From NCBI GenBank assembly GCA_016719535.1, contig JADJYX010000040.1, positions 62,001-126,000 of the forward strand: DNA of 64,000 nucleotides, given 5' to 3'. The notes beneath the pieces were generated by a model. It worked only from the letters and a program-made list of their open reading frames with translations, was not told where the DNA came from and made no database searches. Made by a program: the position numbers and the translations under genes. Shown here one piece after another: positions 9,727 through 19,186 of this stretch. Position 1 is the stretch's first letter. Every line of letters starts with the position of its first letter. This stretch comes from Rubrivivax sp. GTDB lineage: Bacteria > Pseudomonadota > Gammaproteobacteria > Burkholderiales > Burkholderiaceae_C.

Positions 9727-10895
9727 GCGCGGCGCCGCCGCGCCTGCTGCCGGCCGCGCTCGGGCTGGCGCTGGCCGCGGCAGTGTCGCTCGGCCTGGCG
9801 CGTTTTGCCTATGCGCTGATGCTGCCGCCGATGCGCGCCGACCTCGGCTGGAACTACGTCACCGCCGGCGGCATGAATACGCTCAATGCCGCCGGCTACC
9901 TGGCCGGCGCGCTGCTGGCGCCGCGCCTGTTCGGCCGCCACGACGCCCGCGCGCTGATGCTGGCGGGCAGCCTCGGCGCGGCCTTGCTGCTGGCGCTGCA
10001 TGGCGCCACGCGGTCGGACGCCGGGCTGGCGCTGCTGCGCACGGCCACCGGGCTGGCCAGTGCCTTCAGCTTCATCGGCGGCGGCCTGCTGGCCGCGCGG
10101 CTGGCCAGCGCGGCGCCGCGGCGCAGCGGCCTCGTGCTGGGCATCTACTACGGGGGCGTGGGCCTGGGCATCGTGGCTTCGGCGCTGATGGTGCCGCCGC
10201 TGGTCGAGGCCGCGCCGGCGCGCTGGCCGCTGGCCTGGTTCGCGCTGGCTGCCGCGGCGGCGCTGTGCAGCGTGCTGGTCGCGGCCGGTACGCGCAGCCT
10301 CGTCGCACCGCCGGTGCCGGGAGCACCCCGGGTGGCTTTCGACGCCGGGCCCTTTGCCTTCGGGCTGGCCGGCTACACGATGTTCGGCCTCGGCTATATC
10401 GCCTACATGACCTTCATCGTCACGCTGCTGCGCGAGCAGGGGCTGTCCAGCGGCCGCGTCAGTGCCTTCTATGCGCTGCTGGGCGTGGGCGTGCTGGCGT
10501 CGTCGTGGCTGTGGGCGGGTCTGCTGCAACGCCACCGCGGTGGGCGGCCGCTCGCGCTGCTCAACGGCCTGCTGGCGCTGGCCACGCTGCTGCCGGTGCT
10601 GAGCGCGCAGCCGCTGGTCGTCTATGCGTCGGGCGCGCTCTTCGGCAGCGTCTTCCTGTCGGTGGTGGCGGCCACCACGGCCCTGGTGCGGCATAACCTC
10701 GCGCCGGCGGCCTGGCCCGCGGGCATCGCCGCCTTCACCATCGTCTTCGCCGCCGGGCAGATCGTCGGCCCGACGGTGGTGGGCTGGATCGCCGACGGCA
10801 GCGGCGGGCTCGCGCGCGGCTTCGCGGTGAGCGCGGCGCTGCTGGCGCTGGGCTCGCTGCTGGCCAGCCTGCAGCGGCCGCTGCCGCGCCCGTGA
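9723..10895 (+). CDS. MFS transporter, YbfB/YjiJ family
   Basis: A 390-residue inner-membrane protein with about twelve hydrophobic segments. The opening block LGLALAAAVSLGLARFAYALMLPPM followed by DLGWNYVTAGGMNTLNAAGYLAGALLA is characteristic of the YbfB/YjiJ branch of the major facilitator superfamily. Its substrate is unknown. The ATG at 9723 overlaps the stop of the HAD phosphatase by four bases. Confidence 0.85.
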   Translation: MSAAPPRLLPAALGLALAAAVSLGLARFAYALMLPPMRADLGWNYVTAGGMNTLNAAGYLAGALLAPRLFGRHDARALMLAGSLGAALLLALHGATRSDAGLALLRTATGLASAFSFIGGGLLAARLASAAPRRSGLVLGIYYGGVGLGIVASALMVPPLVEAAPARWPLAWFALAAAAALCSVLVAAGTRSLVAPPVPGAPRVAFDAGPFAFGLAGYTMFGLGYIAYMTFIVTLLREQGLSSGRVSAFYALLGVGVLASSWLWAGLLQRHRGGRPLALLNGLLALATLLPVLSAQPLVVYASGALFGSVFLSVVAATTALVRHNLAPAAWPAGIAAFTIVFAAGQIVGPTVVGWIADGSGGLARGFAVSAALLALGSLLASLQRPLPRP

Positions 10896-10959
10896 GGCGC
10901 GCCCGGCCGGCTGATGCGGCCCATGCATGCCGGCTGGGCCGGGGCTGCCGGCGGTGCGG

Positions 10960-11721
10960 TCAGTCGCCCCGCGTGTCGAGCCGGATACCGAGCACCTCGG
11001 CGCGGGCCCCCATCACGAACAGCCAATCGGCCTGCGGCGCCGCGGTCGCCGACGACCGCAACTCGCGCAGACCGTCGCAGGCGTGGCGGTTGCAGGTGTC
11101 CGAGCGCATCTCGCGCTCGAGCGCGCACCCGCGTTCGCCGTGATAGGGGCAGGAGCCTTCGACATGGCGTGCGGGCAGGCGCTCTGCATAGGCCGCGACG
11201 GCGCCGTCCAGGGTACGGCCGGGGCCTGCCAGCGCCCAGCGCAGCAGGTGGCCGGCTTCGAGGTAGGCGTGGTGGTCGGCACCGAAGCGGCAGCAGCGCC
11301 CGGCGCACCAGCCGCACAGTCCGGCTGCAGCCCGCGGCACGGCGGTGGCCTCGACGGCCGGTGGCGCGGCCGGCGCGCCTTCGTCGGCGGCCAGGCGGGC
11401 CAGGTGGGCTACGCGGGTCAGATGGTCCAGCTGCGTCCGGCGCACGTCTTCCGGCATGTCGACGAGACGCGTCGCATGGGGTTCGATCCACAGCACACGC
11501 AGGGCACCGGCTCGTTCGCGCCCCAGCCTCGGCACCTGCTGCGCGCGCAGGTCTGCCGCGACGCGGGCCCGGGACTCGCGCAGCATTCGCCGATCGTGCT
11601 GCTGCAGGCAAGAAGGCCTTTCGCAGACGTCGCGCCGCATCGCGCGCAGGGCGCTCAGCGGCTGCCCGCACCAGCTGCAGGCGGTGGGGCGGCGAATGGG
11701 GAGGTGCTCGGCGCCTGTCAT
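10960..11721 (-). CDS. Cysteine-rich putative metal-binding protein
   Basis: A 253-residue soluble protein that I cannot assign to a characterised enzyme. It has an N-terminal CSWCGQPL...CERPSC zinc-ribbon-like unit, a central CGWCAGRCC cluster (about residue 135), and a C-terminal CPYHGERGCALEREMRSDTC plus CNRHAC segment. The last two resemble the YkgJ-type CxxxxC metal-binding domains, which hold zinc or an iron-sulphur cluster. It lies alone between two + strand genes. An Fe-S or Zn structural role is inference. Confidence 0.6.
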   Translation of the reverse strand: MTGAEHLPIRRPTACSWCGQPLSALRAMRRDVCERPSCLQQHDRRMLRESRARVAADLRAQQVPRLGRERAGALRVLWIEPHATRLVDMPEDVRRTQLDHLTRVAHLARLAADEGAPAAPPAVEATAVPRAAAGLCGWCAGRCCRFGADHHAYLEAGHLLRWALAGPGRTLDGAVAAYAERLPARHVEGSCPYHGERGCALEREMRSDTCNRHACDGLRELRSSATAAPQADWLFVMGARAEVLGIRLDTRGD

Positions 11722-11785
11722 GGCCCCGGCATTCTGATCTTTTCAGGCCCGACAATGCCGGATCGCCACCCACCCGCCGCCTGCC

Positions 11786-12724
11786 GTGACCCGCACCGCG
11801 CAAGACCCCCTGGCCGGACTGGCCGTCTTCGAGCGCGGCTGGCTGTCGTCGAACAACGTGCTCGTGCATGCGGCGCCCGGCGAGGCCGGCGCGATGCTGG
11901 TCGACACCTCGCATGTCAACCACGCGGCGCAGACGCTGGCGCTGGTGCGGCACGAGCTGGCCGGGCGGCCGCTGGCGCGCATCGCCAATACGCACCTGCA
12001 TTCCGACCATTGCGGCGGCAATGCGGCGCTGCAGCGCGCCTTCGAGGCCCCGATCGCCGTGCCGCCCGGGCTGGCCGACGCCGTGCGCCGCTGGGACGAC
12101 GATGCGCTGAGCTACCGCGCCACCGGCCAGCGCATGGAGCCCTTCGACCACGACGACCTGCTGCAGCCCGGCGAGGCCCTGCGCGCCGGCGGCCGCGACT
12201 GGGAGATCCTCACCGCGCCCGGTCACGACCCGCACATGGTGATGCTGTTCGACCGTGCACACGGCGTGCTGCTGTCGGCCGATGCGCTGTGGGAAAACGG
12301 CTTCGGCCTCATCTTCCCCGAGATCGCCGGCGAGCCGGGCTTCGAGGACCAGCAGGCGGCGCTGGACCTGATCGCCGGCCTGCCGGTGAGGGTGGTGGTG
12401 CCGGGCCATGGCCGGCCCTTCGACGACGTGGGTGCGGCGCTGGATCGTGCGCGTTCGCGGCTGCAGGGCTTTCGCACCGACCCGGCGCGACACGCGCGCC
12501 ACGCGGTCAAGGTGCTGGTGAAATACCACCTGATGGAGGAGCGCGAGCAGCCGCTGGCCGATCTCGTCCACTGGGCCGAGGGCACGCCGCTGCTGCGCGG
12601 GCTGTGGGAGCTGTATCCGCCGGCGGGACTGCGCACGCCGGCGGAATGGATCGAACGCGTGGTGGGCGAACTGGTGGGAGGTGGGGCGCTGCGGGTGGAC
12701 GGCGGGGTCGTGTTCGACGCCTGA
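11786..12724 (+). CDS. MBL-fold metallo-hydrolase
   Basis: A 312-residue metallo-beta-lactamase-fold hydrolase. The metal-binding signature is NTHLHSDHCGGN (HxHxDH, about residue 72); further ligands are in APGHDPHMVMLF, SADALWENG and VVPGHGRPF. The C-terminal 80 residues (from ARHAVKVLVKYHLMEE) form a helical tail like that of LACTB2/hydroxyacylglutathione-hydrolase-like enzymes. The start is a GTG at 11786; there is no ATG near it that keeps the N-terminal beta strand. The substrate is unknown. Confidence 0.85.
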   Translation: MTRTAQDPLAGLAVFERGWLSSNNVLVHAAPGEAGAMLVDTSHVNHAAQTLALVRHELAGRPLARIANTHLHSDHCGGNAALQRAFEAPIAVPPGLADAVRRWDDDALSYRATGQRMEPFDHDDLLQPGEALRAGGRDWEILTAPGHDPHMVMLFDRAHGVLLSADALWENGFGLIFPEIAGEPGFEDQQAALDLIAGLPVRVVVPGHGRPFDDVGAALDRARSRLQGFRTDPARHARHAVKVLVKYHLMEEREQPLADLVHWAEGTPLLRGLWELYPPAGLRTPAEWIERVVGELVGGGALRVDGGVVFDA

Positions 12725-12730
12725 AGGCAC

Positions 12731-12754
12731 GACGGGCGACTCCCGTCGCCCGTC
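12731..12754. terminator. Perfect 9-bp hairpin after the MBL hydrolase
   Basis: GACGGGCGA (12731-12739) and TCGCCCGTC (12746-12754) enclose a 6-nt loop, 7 bp after the stop codon. There is no T-run on either side, so intrinsic termination would be weak. The next similar hairpin (12808-12828) is TAACTTGGC-TGC-GCCAAGTTA. Together the two may insulate the converging MBL and metK genes. Confidence 0.4.
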
Positions 12755-12851
12755 ATAAGTGCGGCTTCGCCGTGTATTGCCTTGGCTCCGGCCGGGCCTG
12801 GGGCCCTTAACTTGGCTGCGCCAAGTTAGCCTACGCCGACGTACCGACAAA

Positions 12852-12872
12852 CCGCGCGCCGCTGGCGCGCGG
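12852..12872 (-). terminator. Probable metK terminator
   Basis: Reading on the metK strand, CCGCGCGCC-AGC-GGCGCGCGG forms a perfect 9-bp stem with a 3-nt loop, 5 bp after the stop codon, and is followed by TTTGTCGG. The short T-run and position favour termination of metK. Confidence 0.5.
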
Positions 12873-12877
12873 CGGCC

Positions 12878-14056
<1,179 letters not shown>

Positions 14057-14106
14057 GGTGGTGTGCTCCTGTTGATGTCCGGCTGCGTCGACCGGGTGGA
14101 GTACCT

Positions 14107-14181
14107 GGGCGAACGCTTTAGCGGAAGAGCCGTGGCCGGGCCTGGCCATCGGTCCGGCGGTGCGATGGTTATCCTTCGCCC
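14107..14181 (-). promoter_or_regulatory. Candidate structured RNA leader of metK
   Basis: On the metK strand GGGCGAA (14175-14181) pairs with TTCGCCC (14107-14113), closing a domain. Inside it CCATCG (14163-14168) pairs with CGATGG (14146-14151). A small CGCT-AA-AGCG hairpin lies near the 3' side. A direct repeat GCGGGGCGA...GCGGGGCGA just upstream offers a competing partner for the closing strand. I do not recognise a known SAM-riboswitch consensus. Regulation is inference from structure, position and gene identity. Confidence 0.35.
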
Positions 14182-14225
14182 CGCTTGTCGCCCCGCAAGT
14201 TGTCCTTTAACTCAGCGACCGGCCA

Positions 14226-14231
14226 ATTATA
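14226..14231 (-). promoter_or_regulatory. Probable -10 element of metK
   Basis: A perfect TATAAT on the minus strand lies about 45 bp upstream of the structured leader, giving a leader of roughly 160 nt before the TTG start. It lies 7 bp before the divergent acyltransferase start, so the two promoters must overlap. Confidence 0.5.
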
Positions 14232-14237
14232 GAAAAC

Positions 14238-15104
14238 ATGCTGGCCCTGCTCCGTTGGCTGTCGACCTGGCCCCTGTGGCTTTTGCACGCGCTCGGCAGC
14301 GCCCTGGGCTGGTTGACCTATGCGCTGTCGCCCAGCTACCGCCACCGCCTGCAGGCCAACGCGGCGCTGGCCGGGGTGTCTGCAGCCGACCGGCGGGCCT
14401 CGGTGGGCGAGGCCGGCCGGCTGGTGTCCGAGCTGCCGCGGCTGTGGCTGCGGCCGGCGCACCAGCCGATCACCGACCCCGTGCACTGGGACGGGCTGGA
14501 GACCCTGCAGGCGCTGCTCGACCGCGGCAAGGGCCTGGTGCTGCTGACCCCGCACCTGGGCAGCTTCGAGGTCTCGGCCCAGGCCTACGCGCAGCAGTTC
14601 GGCGCGCGTCAGCCGATCACGGTGCTGTACCGCCCGGCGCGCAAGCGCTGGCTGCGCGAGCTGGAGGAGACGGCGCGCGCGCGCCCGGCGCTGGCCACCG
14701 CGCCGGCCACGCTGGCCGGCGTGCGCCAGATGCTGCGGGCACTCAAGCGCGGCGAGACGGTCGGCCTGCTGCCCGACCAGGTGCCGCCCGCCGGCATGGG
14801 CGTGTGGGTGCCGTTCTTCGGTCAGCCGGCCTATACGATGACACTGGCGGCGCGCCTGGTGCAGCAGACCGGCGCGGCGGTGGGCCTGCTGTGGACCGAG
14901 CGGCTGCCGCACGGCCGCGGCTACGTGGTGCACGCCGATGCGCTGCCCGAACCGCTGCCGGATCCGTCGACGGCTGGCGGTGGCGACGAGGCCTCGGCGC
15001 AGGTCATCAACCGCGCGATGGAGGCCGTGATCCGCCGCTGCCCACGCCAGTATCTGTGGGGCTACCACCGCTACAAGCAGCCGCGCCAGCCGGAGGGCGC
15101 CTGA
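14238..15104 (+). CDS. Lipid A biosynthesis acyltransferase (LpxL/HtrB family), copy 1
   Basis: Adds a secondary acyl chain to Kdo2-lipid IVA at the inner membrane. The 288-residue protein has one N-terminal membrane helix (LLRWLSTWPLWLLHALGSAL). It carries the catalytic HX4(D/E) motif in LTPHLGSFEVS, LYRPARKRW, the GLLPDQVPP segment, and the C-terminal CPRQYLWGYHRYK, all standard for the LpxL/LpxM superfamily. Its stop overlaps the start of a second family member by one base. Which one is LpxL-like and which LpxM-like cannot be decided from sequence. Confidence 0.9.
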   Translation: MLALLRWLSTWPLWLLHALGSALGWLTYALSPSYRHRLQANAALAGVSAADRRASVGEAGRLVSELPRLWLRPAHQPITDPVHWDGLETLQALLDRGKGLVLLTPHLGSFEVSAQAYAQQFGARQPITVLYRPARKRWLRELEETARARPALATAPATLAGVRQMLRALKRGETVGLLPDQVPPAGMGVWVPFFGQPAYTMTLAARLVQQTGAAVGLLWTERLPHGRGYVVHADALPEPLPDPSTAGGGDEASAQVINRAMEAVIRRCPRQYLWGYHRYKQPRQPEGA

Positions 15105-15997
15105 TGCCTGGTGCCCTGGGTGCGCGTGCGCTGCTGGCGCTGGTGTGGCTGCTGCACTGGCTGCCGCTGCCGCTGCTGGCCGCGCTGGGCGTCGGCCTGG
15201 GGCGGCTGCTGCATGCGCTGGCCGGTTCGCGCCGGCGCATCGCGCTGCGCAACCTCGAGCTGTGCCGGCCCGACCTGCCGCTGGCCGAACGCCGTGCCAT
15301 CGTGCGTCGCCACTTCGCGTGGCTGGGCCGCAGCCTGCTCGAGCGTGGCCTGCTCTGGTACGCCAGCCCGGCGCGGCTGCGGCGGCTGATCCGCGTCGAA
15401 GGCGACATCGGCTGGGGCGACCGCCACCCTCAGCAGGCGGTGATGTGGCTGGTGCCGCACTTCATCGGCATGGACGTGGCCGGCGCCGCCAGCCAGCTCT
15501 ACCAGCGCCGCAACGTGGCCACCATCTACCAGACGCAGAGCAATGCGGTCTTCGACGCCGCCATCCGCCGCGGCCGCCTGCGCTTCGGCCAGGGCGATGT
15601 CTTCTCGCGCCACGACAGCGCGCTGCCGCTGGTGCGCGCCATCAAGCGCGGCATGATCTTCTTCAACCTGCCCGACATGGACTTCGGCCTGCGCGATGCC
15701 GCCTTCGTGCCCTTCTTCGGCGTGCCGGCGTCCACGCTGCTGGCACCGTCGCGCATGGCGCGCTCGCTGAAGATGGCGGTGCAGCCGGTGGTCACCGAGA
15801 TCCTGCCCGGCGGCCAGGGCTACGTGGTGCGCTTCGGCGACCCCTGGCCCGACTGGCCGACCGACGACCCCGAGGCCGACGCGCGGCGCATGAATGCGTG
15901 GATCGAGCAGGAGATCCTGCGCTGCCCCAGCCAGTATCTGTGGGTGCACAAGCGCTTCAAGACACGGCCCGGGGGCCAGGCGTCGCTGTACGACTGA
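15104..15997 (+). CDS. Lipid A biosynthesis acyltransferase (LpxL/LpxM family), copy 2
   Basis: A 297-residue paralogue of the preceding gene, starting within its stop codon (TGATG). It has an N-terminal membrane helix, the HX4D motif in LVPHFIGMDVAG, IYQTQSNAVFD, FFNLPDMDFGLRDAAFVPFFG, and the closing CPSQYLWVHKRFKTRP. The catalytic residues are intact, so it should be an active acyltransferase that transfers a second chain or has a different position specificity. The pair is co-transcribed and probably continues into dapF 18 bp downstream. Confidence 0.9.
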   Translation: MPGALGARALLALVWLLHWLPLPLLAALGVGLGRLLHALAGSRRRIALRNLELCRPDLPLAERRAIVRRHFAWLGRSLLERGLLWYASPARLRRLIRVEGDIGWGDRHPQQAVMWLVPHFIGMDVAGAASQLYQRRNVATIYQTQSNAVFDAAIRRGRLRFGQGDVFSRHDSALPLVRAIKRGMIFFNLPDMDFGLRDAAFVPFFGVPASTLLAPSRMARSLKMAVQPVVTEILPGGQGYVVRFGDPWPDWPTDDPEADARRMNAWIEQEILRCPSQYLWVHKRFKTRPGGQASLYD

Positions 15998-16015
15998 CGG
16001 CGGATAATCCGCACC

Positions 16016-16885
16016 ATGCGATTGCGCTTCACCAAGATGCAGGGCGCGGGCAACGACTTCGTCGTGCTCGACGCCACGCGCGCGCCGCTGCAGCTGAGCG
16101 TCGAGCAGCTGCGGCGGCTGGGCGATCGGCGCTTCGGCGTCGGCGCCGACCAGATCCTCGTCGTCGAGCAGCCCGACGCCCGCGAGCGCGAGCAGGGCAT
16201 CGACTTCCGCTACCGCATCTTCAACGGCGCCAGCGGCTCGGAAGTCGAGCATTGCGGCAACGGGGCGCGCTGCTTCGTGCGCTTCGTGCACGAGCACGGC
16301 CTGTCGGCGGCGCCGGTGCTGCGCGTGGCCACCGTCAACAACCGCATCGAGCTGCGCCGGCAATCCGACGGCCGCGTGACGGTGGACATGAATGCGCCGA
16401 TCTTCGACCTCGCCCGCGTGCCCTTCGACGCCGCCGGCCTGACGCCGCGCCGGGCGGGCCAGATGGCGCTGTGGCCGCTGGCGGTGGACGGCCGCACGGT
16501 CGAGGCCGCGGTGCTGTCGATGGGCAACCCGCACGCGGTGCTGCGCGTCGAGGACGTGGCCACAGCGCCGGTGACGCAGCTGGGCCCGCGCATCGAAGGG
16601 CATGCGCGCTTTGCGCGCAAGGTCAATGTCGGCTTCGTGCAGGTCATCGGCCGCCGCGAGGTCGCCCTGCGCGTGTGGGAGCGCGATGCCGGCGAGACCC
16701 TGGCCTGCGGCACCGGCGCCTGCGCCGCGGTGGTGGCCGGCATCCGCCAGGGCCTGCTCGATGCGCAGGTGGACGTGCACACGCGCGGCGGGCTGCTGAC
16801 GATTTCCTGGGCCGGCGGCGATGCCGACCACGTGCTCATGACCGGCCCCGCCGAAACCGTCTTCGAAGGAGAGATCGAACTGTGA
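16016..16885 (+). CDS. dapF: Diaminopimelate epimerase
   Basis: Interconverts LL- and meso-diaminopimelate for lysine and peptidoglycan synthesis. The 289-residue protein begins with the family sequence MRLRFTKMQGAGNDFVVLDA. It contains both catalytic cysteines: EHCGNGARC in the N-terminal half and TLACGTGACA in the C-terminal half. SMGNPHAVL is also present. Its last codons overlap the GTG start of the DUF484 gene. The order dapF-DUF484-xerC is widely conserved in proteobacteria. Confidence 0.97.
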   Translation: MRLRFTKMQGAGNDFVVLDATRAPLQLSVEQLRRLGDRRFGVGADQILVVEQPDAREREQGIDFRYRIFNGASGSEVEHCGNGARCFVRFVHEHGLSAAPVLRVATVNNRIELRRQSDGRVTVDMNAPIFDLARVPFDAAGLTPRRAGQMALWPLAVDGRTVEAAVLSMGNPHAVLRVEDVATAPVTQLGPRIEGHARFARKVNVGFVQVIGRREVALRVWERDAGETLACGTGACAAVVAGIRQGLLDAQVDVHTRGGLLTISWAGGDADHVLMTGPAETVFEGEIEL

Positions 16886-17574
16886 ATCCGACCACCGGCG
16901 TGCAGGGCATCACCGAGACCGACATTGCCAACTACCTGGCCGTGACGCCCGGCTTCTTCGAGCGCCATGCCGACCTGCTGTCGAGCGTGCAGCTGACCAG
17001 CCCCCATGGCCAGCGCGCCGTCTCGCTGCAGGAGCGGCAGATGGAAATGCTGCGCGAGCGCATCAAGGGCCTGGAGCGCAAGATCGTCGAGATGCTGCGC
17101 CACGGGCAGGAAAACGTCGCCATCGCCGACCGGCTGCACCGCTGGACGCGCGCGCTCTTCCTCACCCAGGATCCGGCCCAGTTGCCGCGGGTGGCGGTCG
17201 AAGAGCTTCGGCACGAATTCATGATCCCGCAGGCCGCCATCCGCTTGTGGGGTGCCGATATCGCCCATGCCGGCGAGCACTTCGCGCAGCCCGTCAGCGA
17301 CGATGCCAAGAGCTTCGCCGGCAGCCTGGCGCTGCCGTACTGCGGCGTCAATGCCGGTTTCGAGGCCGTGTCCTGGCTGGACGACCCGGCCACCGTGATG
17401 TCGCTGGCGCTGATCCCGCTGCGCCATGGCGCCGGAGATGCCAGCTTCGGCCTGCTGGTGCTGGGCTCGCCCGACCCCACGCGCTACCAGGCCGACATGG
17501 GCACCGAGTTTCTGATGCGCATCGGTGAAGTGACCAGCGCCGCGCTGTCGCGGCTGCTGCCTGCGGCGGCCTGA
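16882..17574 (+). CDS. DUF484 family protein
   Basis: A 230-residue protein of unknown activity, GAF-like in its C-terminal part. The N-terminus (TETDIANYLAVTPGFFERHADLL) and the coiled helix LQERQMEMLRERIKGLERKI are the DUF484 signature. The GTG start at 16882 overlaps the dapF stop by four bases. The gene always sits between dapF and xerC, as here, suggesting a link to recombination or division that has not been shown. Confidence 0.9.
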   Translation: MNPTTGVQGITETDIANYLAVTPGFFERHADLLSSVQLTSPHGQRAVSLQERQMEMLRERIKGLERKIVEMLRHGQENVAIADRLHRWTRALFLTQDPAQLPRVAVEELRHEFMIPQAAIRLWGADIAHAGEHFAQPVSDDAKSFAGSLALPYCGVNAGFEAVSWLDDPATVMSLALIPLRHGAGDASFGLLVLGSPDPTRYQADMGTEFLMRIGEVTSAALSRLLPAAA

Positions 17575-17576
17575 GC

Positions 17577-18545
17577 GTGAAGGCCGCCGGCGCGACGCCC
17601 GCCGCGCCGCTGGTGCACGAAGCGCTCGATCCCGAACTGCAGCGCTTCGGCCAGCACCTGGCGGTCGAGAAGCGCCTGGCCGCGCGCACGCTGGCGATGT
17701 ACCGCGACGCCCTGGTGCGGCTGCAGCGGCTGGCGGCAGCCGACGGCGTGGCGCTGCAGCAGGCCCAGGTGCACCACCTGCGCGGCTGGGTGGCGGCGCT
17801 GCGCGGCCAGGGCCTGGGCGCGCGCAGCATCGCCATCACGCTGGCGGCCTGGCGCGGCCTGTATGCCTGGTGGGGCCGCGACGGCCGCGTGCCGCACAAC
17901 CCGGCGGCGGCGGTGCGTGCGCCGAAGGCGGCCAAGCCGCTGCCGTCGGCGCTGGCGGTCGACCAGGCGGTGGCGCTGGCCGGCCACGAGGACGATGCCG
18001 GCCGCCCCGACTTGATGGCGCGCGACCATGCCATCGTCGAACTGCTCTACGGCTGCGGCCTGCGCATCGGCGAATTGCTGGGCCTGGACGTGGCGGCCGG
18101 GCCGGCAGCCGCTGGCTGGATCGATGCCGCAGACGCCACCGCGCATGTGCTGGGCAAGGGCAGCAAGCGGCGCAGCGTGCCCATTGGCGGCCCGGCGCTG
18201 CAGGCGCTGCGACAGTGGCTGGTCCTGCGGCCGACGCTGGCGGCAGCGGGCGAGCCGGCGCTGTTCGTCAGCCAGCGCGGCACGCGGCTCACGCCCAACC
18301 AGCTGCGCAACCGGCTGCAGGCGCAGGCCCTGCGCGCCGGGTTGCCGACGAACGTGCACCCGCACATGCTGCGGCACAGCTTTGCCTCGCACCTGCTGCA
18401 GTCCAGCGGCGACCTGCGCGCGGTGCAGGAACTGCTGGGCCACGCCAGCATCCAGACGACGCAGGTCTATACGCGGCTGGATTTCCAGCACCTGGCGAAG
18501 GTGTATGACGCGGCCCACCCGCGGGCGAAGCGCCGCGGCGGCTGA
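17577..18545 (+). CDS. xerC: Tyrosine recombinase XerC
   Basis: With XerD it resolves chromosome dimers at dif. The 322-residue protein has the SAM-like core-binding domain (FGQHLAVEKRLAARTLAMYRD) and the catalytic domain. The catalytic arginine is in GCGLRIGELLGLDV, the lysine region in LGKGSKRR, the HxxR box in HMLRHSFASHLL, the second histidine in LLGHASIQTTQ and the nucleophilic tyrosine in VYTRLDF. The start is a GTG 2 bp after the DUF484 stop; no ATG is nearby. The 3' end lies inside a short tandem repeat. Confidence 0.95.
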   Translation: MKAAGATPAAPLVHEALDPELQRFGQHLAVEKRLAARTLAMYRDALVRLQRLAAADGVALQQAQVHHLRGWVAALRGQGLGARSIAITLAAWRGLYAWWGRDGRVPHNPAAAVRAPKAAKPLPSALAVDQAVALAGHEDDAGRPDLMARDHAIVELLYGCGLRIGELLGLDVAAGPAAAGWIDAADATAHVLGKGSKRRSVPIGGPALQALRQWLVLRPTLAAAGEPALFVSQRGTRLTPNQLRNRLQAQALRAGLPTNVHPHMLRHSFASHLLQSSGDLRAVQELLGHASIQTTQVYTRLDFQHLAKVYDAAHPRAKRRGG

Positions 18546-18600
18546 TGCGCGGCGAAGCGCCGCGGCGGCGGGGTGATGCGCGGGCGAAGCGCCGCGCGCC
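18521..18600. repeat. Degenerate tandem repeat at the xerC 3' end
   Basis: Three copies of a 23-31-bp unit built on GCGGGCGAAGCGCCGCGGCG are found at 18521-18546, 18547-18577 and 18578-18600; the second and third follow the first directly. The first copy encodes the last residues of XerC (RAKRRGG), so the repeat has grown out of the coding end. Each unit can fold as GGCG-AAG-CGCC. Confidence 0.8.
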
Positions 18601-18604
18601 GTCC

Positions 18605-19135
18605 TCAGGCTGTGAACGGCCGCGGCTCGGGCGGCGGATCGGGCCGCTGCAGCGTGCGCTGCCACCAGCCCACGTCGTGCCAGCGGCCCAGCTTGTGGCC
18701 GGCGTTGCCGAATACCCCCACGCGCTCGAAGCCCACGGCCTCGTGCAGGCCCACGCTGGCGGCATTGGGCAGCGTGATGCCGGCATAGGCCTGGCAGTAG
18801 CCGAGATCGGTCAGCAGCCGCAGCAACTCGCCGTAGAGGATGCGGCCGATGCCGCGGCCGCGCTGGTCGGCGCGCACATAGGCCGTCACCGTGACCGACC
18901 AGCGGTAGGCCTGGCGCTCGGCATAACGACTGGCATAGACATAGCCGCACACCGCACCTGCCTCGTCCAGCGCCACCAGCCACGGAAACTGCGCCAGCGT
19001 GGCGGCGATGCGGCGGCGCATCTCGTCGACCGTGGGCGCCTCGGTCTCGAAGGAGATGGGGGTGTCGCGCACGATGGGCGCATAGATGGCCTGCACGGCG
19101 GCGGCATCGTCGGGGGTGGCGGTGCGGATGCGCAT
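18605..19135 (-). CDS. GNAT family N-acetyltransferase
   Basis: A 176-residue acetyl-CoA-dependent acetyltransferase. The N-terminus MRIRTATPDDAAAVQAIYAP and the ISFETEAPTVDEMRRRI segment match the phosphinothricin-acetyltransferase-like branch. The acetyl-CoA loop is in ADQRGRGIGRILYGELL, and LPNAASVGLHEAVGFERVG completes the fold. These proteins acetylate small amines such as amino acids or methionine sulfone/sulfoximine; the substrate here is unproven. It is divergent from rlmI across 51 bp. ATG 19135 is used because the upstream frame shows no homology. Confidence 0.88.
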   Translation of the reverse strand: MRIRTATPDDAAAVQAIYAPIVRDTPISFETEAPTVDEMRRRIAATLAQFPWLVALDEAGAVCGYVYASRYAERQAYRWSVTVTAYVRADQRGRGIGRILYGELLRLLTDLGYCQAYAGITLPNAASVGLHEAVGFERVGVFGNAGHKLGRWHDVGWWQRTLQRPDPPPEPRPFTA

Positions 19136-19186
19136 GCGCGCATTGTTGGCCAGGAGCCCGCGCGCACGCACTGCGACAATCGACGC

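Noticed and set aside
14107..14181. metK leader as a known SAM-I, SAM-II or SAM/SAH riboswitch
   Set aside because: The conserved cores of those classes are not found by eye. It is kept only as an unassigned structured leader.
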